From Mucilaginibacter sp. OK268 (GTDB lineage Bacteria; Bacteroidota; Bacteroidia; Sphingobacteriales; Sphingobacteriaceae), in NCBI RefSeq assembly GCF_900103125.1, contig NZ_FNJV01000003.1, positions 620,001 to 684,000 on the forward strand: 64,000 nucleotides of DNA, in the 5' to 3' direction. The notes under the pieces were generated by a model, which searched no databases, was not told where the DNA came from, and saw only the letters and a list, made by a program, of their open reading frames with translations. The translations under genes and the position numbers were made by a program. This document shows positions 62,415 through 64,000 of this stretch, in pieces. Position 1 is the first letter of the stretch. Each line of letters starts with the position of its first letter.

Positions 62415-63662
62415 TTAATTATTTATCGTTATCTCCTGGGAGTTTTTATACTCGCTCATATCCGAAGTGATCACCACGTCGCCGGGTTTTACACCATCTT
62501 TGATCTCCACGAAATCAAAATTGGTGAGACCGATGTGAACCGTCCTGCGCTCGGCCTTTGCACCATTGATCACAAAAATATCCTGGAGCGACGATCCCTT
62601 AAATGCCGGACCGTTAGCCACCTGCATCACTTTGCTATGCGTTGCGGTTACCAAAAAAACATCCACTTTCATGTTGGGCCGCAGCAGCTTGCTAGAGCGG
62701 TCGTCCAGCTGGATATCAAAAGAAATAATACTGTTTTGGATGGATGGCGATACGTTGCTAACATGCCCGCGCAGTTGGTTATCATTAAACCGGATGATGA
62801 CCGGGATACCCGCGTGCAACTGATCAACCGAATTATCGGATATGCTGCCCTGTACCTTAAAGCTTCCCAAGTCCGCAATGCGGGCCAGCGTTTCGCCCTC
62901 ATGTATATTGGCGCCTATGTTTTTGTTTACATAGGTAATAACCCCTTTGCGGGTGGCCACTATATTGGCCAGTTGCAGTTTGCGTTGCAGGGCCTTCAGA
63001 TCGCTTTCCTGTATGGCGGCGGCAATCTCCGCCTCTTTGATCTCGATCCTCATGGTTTGCTGCTTATTTTTGATCTCGTTCTCCAGTTGTTTTTTCTCCA
63101 GCTGGGCCACTTTCAGGTTAAGCTCAGCCTGTTCAATATTTTCGCGGGTACCACCTCCTGCTTTATACAGGCGTTTGGCATTTTCAACCGCATCGGCCAG
63201 GTTGCTGATGTGCAGTTGCTTGATATCATTGTTGGACTGGATATCATAAAAACTTTTACCCAGATCAAGCTTCAGTTTACTGATCTCGTTACGTTTTGAC
63301 TCCAGCTGAAAGTTGAGCTTGTCGTATTCCGTTTGGGTAGCGGTTTTATCAAGGGTGATAACGGATTGGCCCACATTCACCTTATTGCCGGCATCCATCA
63401 GCGCGTTTTTGATGGAGGCATTGATAGGACTGGTGATGATCTCTTCAAATTCGGGCAAAACTTCGCCGGTAGCGTTGATGGTATTTTCGATATTACCAAC
63501 CTGAACGGCGGATGCTGTAATTTGACTCCTGTTTATTGACGACTTGATGAATCCACGTAAAACCCAGATCAGCAGCGCCATAACAGTTATAACTGCCAGA
63601 CCTATGATCATACCCTTTCTACGTTTTTGTGTGGTTACTTCAAGGGCTATTTCCTTATCCAT
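62415..63662 (-). CDS. Periplasmic adaptor (membrane fusion) protein of the efflux pump
   Basis: An adaptor of 415 residues from the ATG at 63662 (MDKEIALEVTTQKRRKG); the frame opens at an ATG at 63692, but that start would overlap the sigma-54 promoter. One membrane helix (GLAVITVMALLIWVLRG) is followed by a biotinyl-lipoyl-like domain (GEVLPEFEEIITSPINAS), a long coiled-coil hairpin (residues about 95-210), and the beta-barrel and membrane-proximal domains (VNKNIGANIHEGETLARIAD, then VVITSDMSEYKNSQEITI). It links the inner-membrane permeases to TolC. It is the first gene of the operon. Confidence 0.93.
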   Translation of the reverse strand: MDKEIALEVTTQKRRKGMIIGLAVITVMALLIWVLRGFIKSSINRSQITASAVQVGNIENTINATGEVLPEFEEIITSPINASIKNALMDAGNKVNVGQSVITLDKTATQTEYDKLNFQLESKRNEISKLKLDLGKSFYDIQSNNDIKQLHISNLADAVENAKRLYKAGGGTRENIEQAELNLKVAQLEKKQLENEIKNKQQTMRIEIKEAEIAAAIQESDLKALQRKLQLANIVATRKGVITYVNKNIGANIHEGETLARIADLGSFKVQGSISDNSVDQLHAGIPVIIRFNDNQLRGHVSNVSPSIQNSIISFDIQLDDRSSKLLRPNMKVDVFLVTATHSKVMQVANGPAFKGSSLQDIFVINGAKAERRTVHIGLTNFDFVEIKDGVKPGDVVITSDMSEYKNSQEITINN

Positions 63663-64000
63663 TGTTATACATTTTTGGATAAGGATTTGCAAGAGCTATA
63701 CCAATATCAATATATTGACTATCAGCATATTATGAATTTTTAATTTTCAAAAAGTGATCGATTCCGGACATTTTTAATGATAATGGACAGATGGGGAGGT
63801 ACGGGGAGAGAGTTGGGAGATTGCTCTTTTGTCATCCTGAGGAACGAAGGATCTTCTTCGACATGCCTCACGAAGAAGATGCTTCACTCCGTTCAGCATG
63901 ACAATTTACTTTGTAGTTCGATAAAAACAAAAATGTCATCTCGAACGAGGTACGAGGAGAGATCTTTTGCGCGGGATATGCTAATCGCAAAAGATTTCTC
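63663..64000. other. Leader of the efflux operon and repeat-filled end of the window
   Basis: The operon promoter lies at 63688-63703. Further upstream TGTCC occurs twice (minus strand, about 19 bases apart, near 63755-63780) and could be an activator site. Bases 63831-63903 and 63933-64000 hold palindromic repeats beginning GTCATCCTGAGG and ATGTCATCTCGAACGAGG; the second is cut by the window edge. No gene is visible. Confidence 0.55.
63688..63703 (-). promoter_or_regulatory. Sigma-54 (-24/-12) promoter of the efflux operon
   Basis: TGGTATAGCTCTTGCA on the minus strand fits TGGYRYRNNNNTTGCW at every defined position, with the GG and GC correctly spaced. Transcription would begin about 15 bases before the ATG at 63662. 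The operon encodes its own sigma-54 activator (56248), which makes the site credible. Confidence 0.75.

Noticed and set aside
63663..63692. Ten extra N-terminal residues on the efflux adaptor
   Set aside because: That start would lie within the sigma-54 promoter and upstream of the expected transcription start. The ATG at 63662 fits both.

Overview
The window reads as a chromosomal segment of a Bacteroidota bacterium, most likely a soil or plant-associated Sphingobacteriaceae member close to Mucilaginibacter or Pedobacter. The reasons are a SusC/SusD pair with a Bacteroidota-type ECF sigma/FecR switch, many secreted glycoside hydrolases, promoter boxes of the TAnnTTTG type, almost no Shine-Dalgarno sequences, and intergenic gaps filled with several families of short palindromic repeats. 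No rRNA, tRNA, transposase, phage gene or CRISPR array was seen. The genus is an inference from gene content.

Layout. 1-6.9 kb: end of a class I fructose-bisphosphate aldolase gene, a duplicated DoxX-like membrane protein, a collagen-like lipoprotein, a divergent HxlR regulator / MFS exporter pair, and an unrecognised lipoprotein. 7.1-25.4 kb: a large minus-strand carbohydrate locus with two GH36/27-type alpha-galactosidase-like enzymes, two GH95 and one GH29 alpha-L-fucosidases, a bimodular esterase, a lipoprotein L-fucose/L-rhamnose mutarotase, a sodium/solute symporter, an L-fuconate dehydratase and a short-chain dehydrogenase, with a divergent AraC regulator at its head. Together they release L-fucose and galactose from a branched, probably acetylated plant-type glycan, import the fucose and oxidise it. 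A GH92 alpha-mannosidase and an NHL-repeat protein follow. 29.5-32.5 kb: a three-gene signalling operon of histidine kinase, response regulator and receiver-adenylyl cyclase. 32.6-39.6 kb: YitT and HD-domain proteins, a siderophore-type TonB receptor with an iron-box-like dyad lying over its promoter, a DAACS symporter and a TRIC-type channel.

39.6-46.7 kb: SusD, SusC with an STN signalling domain, FecR anti-sigma and ECF sigma, with no degradative enzyme in the immediate operon. 46.9-54.5 kb: a TMEM175-type channel, a GH88 unsaturated glucuronyl hydrolase, a PQQ dehydrogenase with an internal haem-c site, a gluzincin-like lipoprotein and a third clan GH-D glycosidase. 55.0-63.7 kb: a minus-strand efflux operon (adaptor, TolC, ABC ATPase, two MacB-like permeases) that ends in its own sigma-54 activator and histidine kinase. 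A sequence matching the sigma-54 promoter consensus at every defined position lies directly before its first gene.

The most interesting non-coding signals are a two-copy AT-rich element (4.74-5.0 kb and 52.48-52.74 kb) with a 48-base near-identical core, helically phased TTTTAAC boxes and a hairpin with a compensatory base-pair change; an array of TGTAAACC boxes before the TRIC gene; the iron-box-like dyad; the sigma-54 site; a 31-base dyad before the ECF sigma gene; and a possible antisense RNA opposite the SusC leader.
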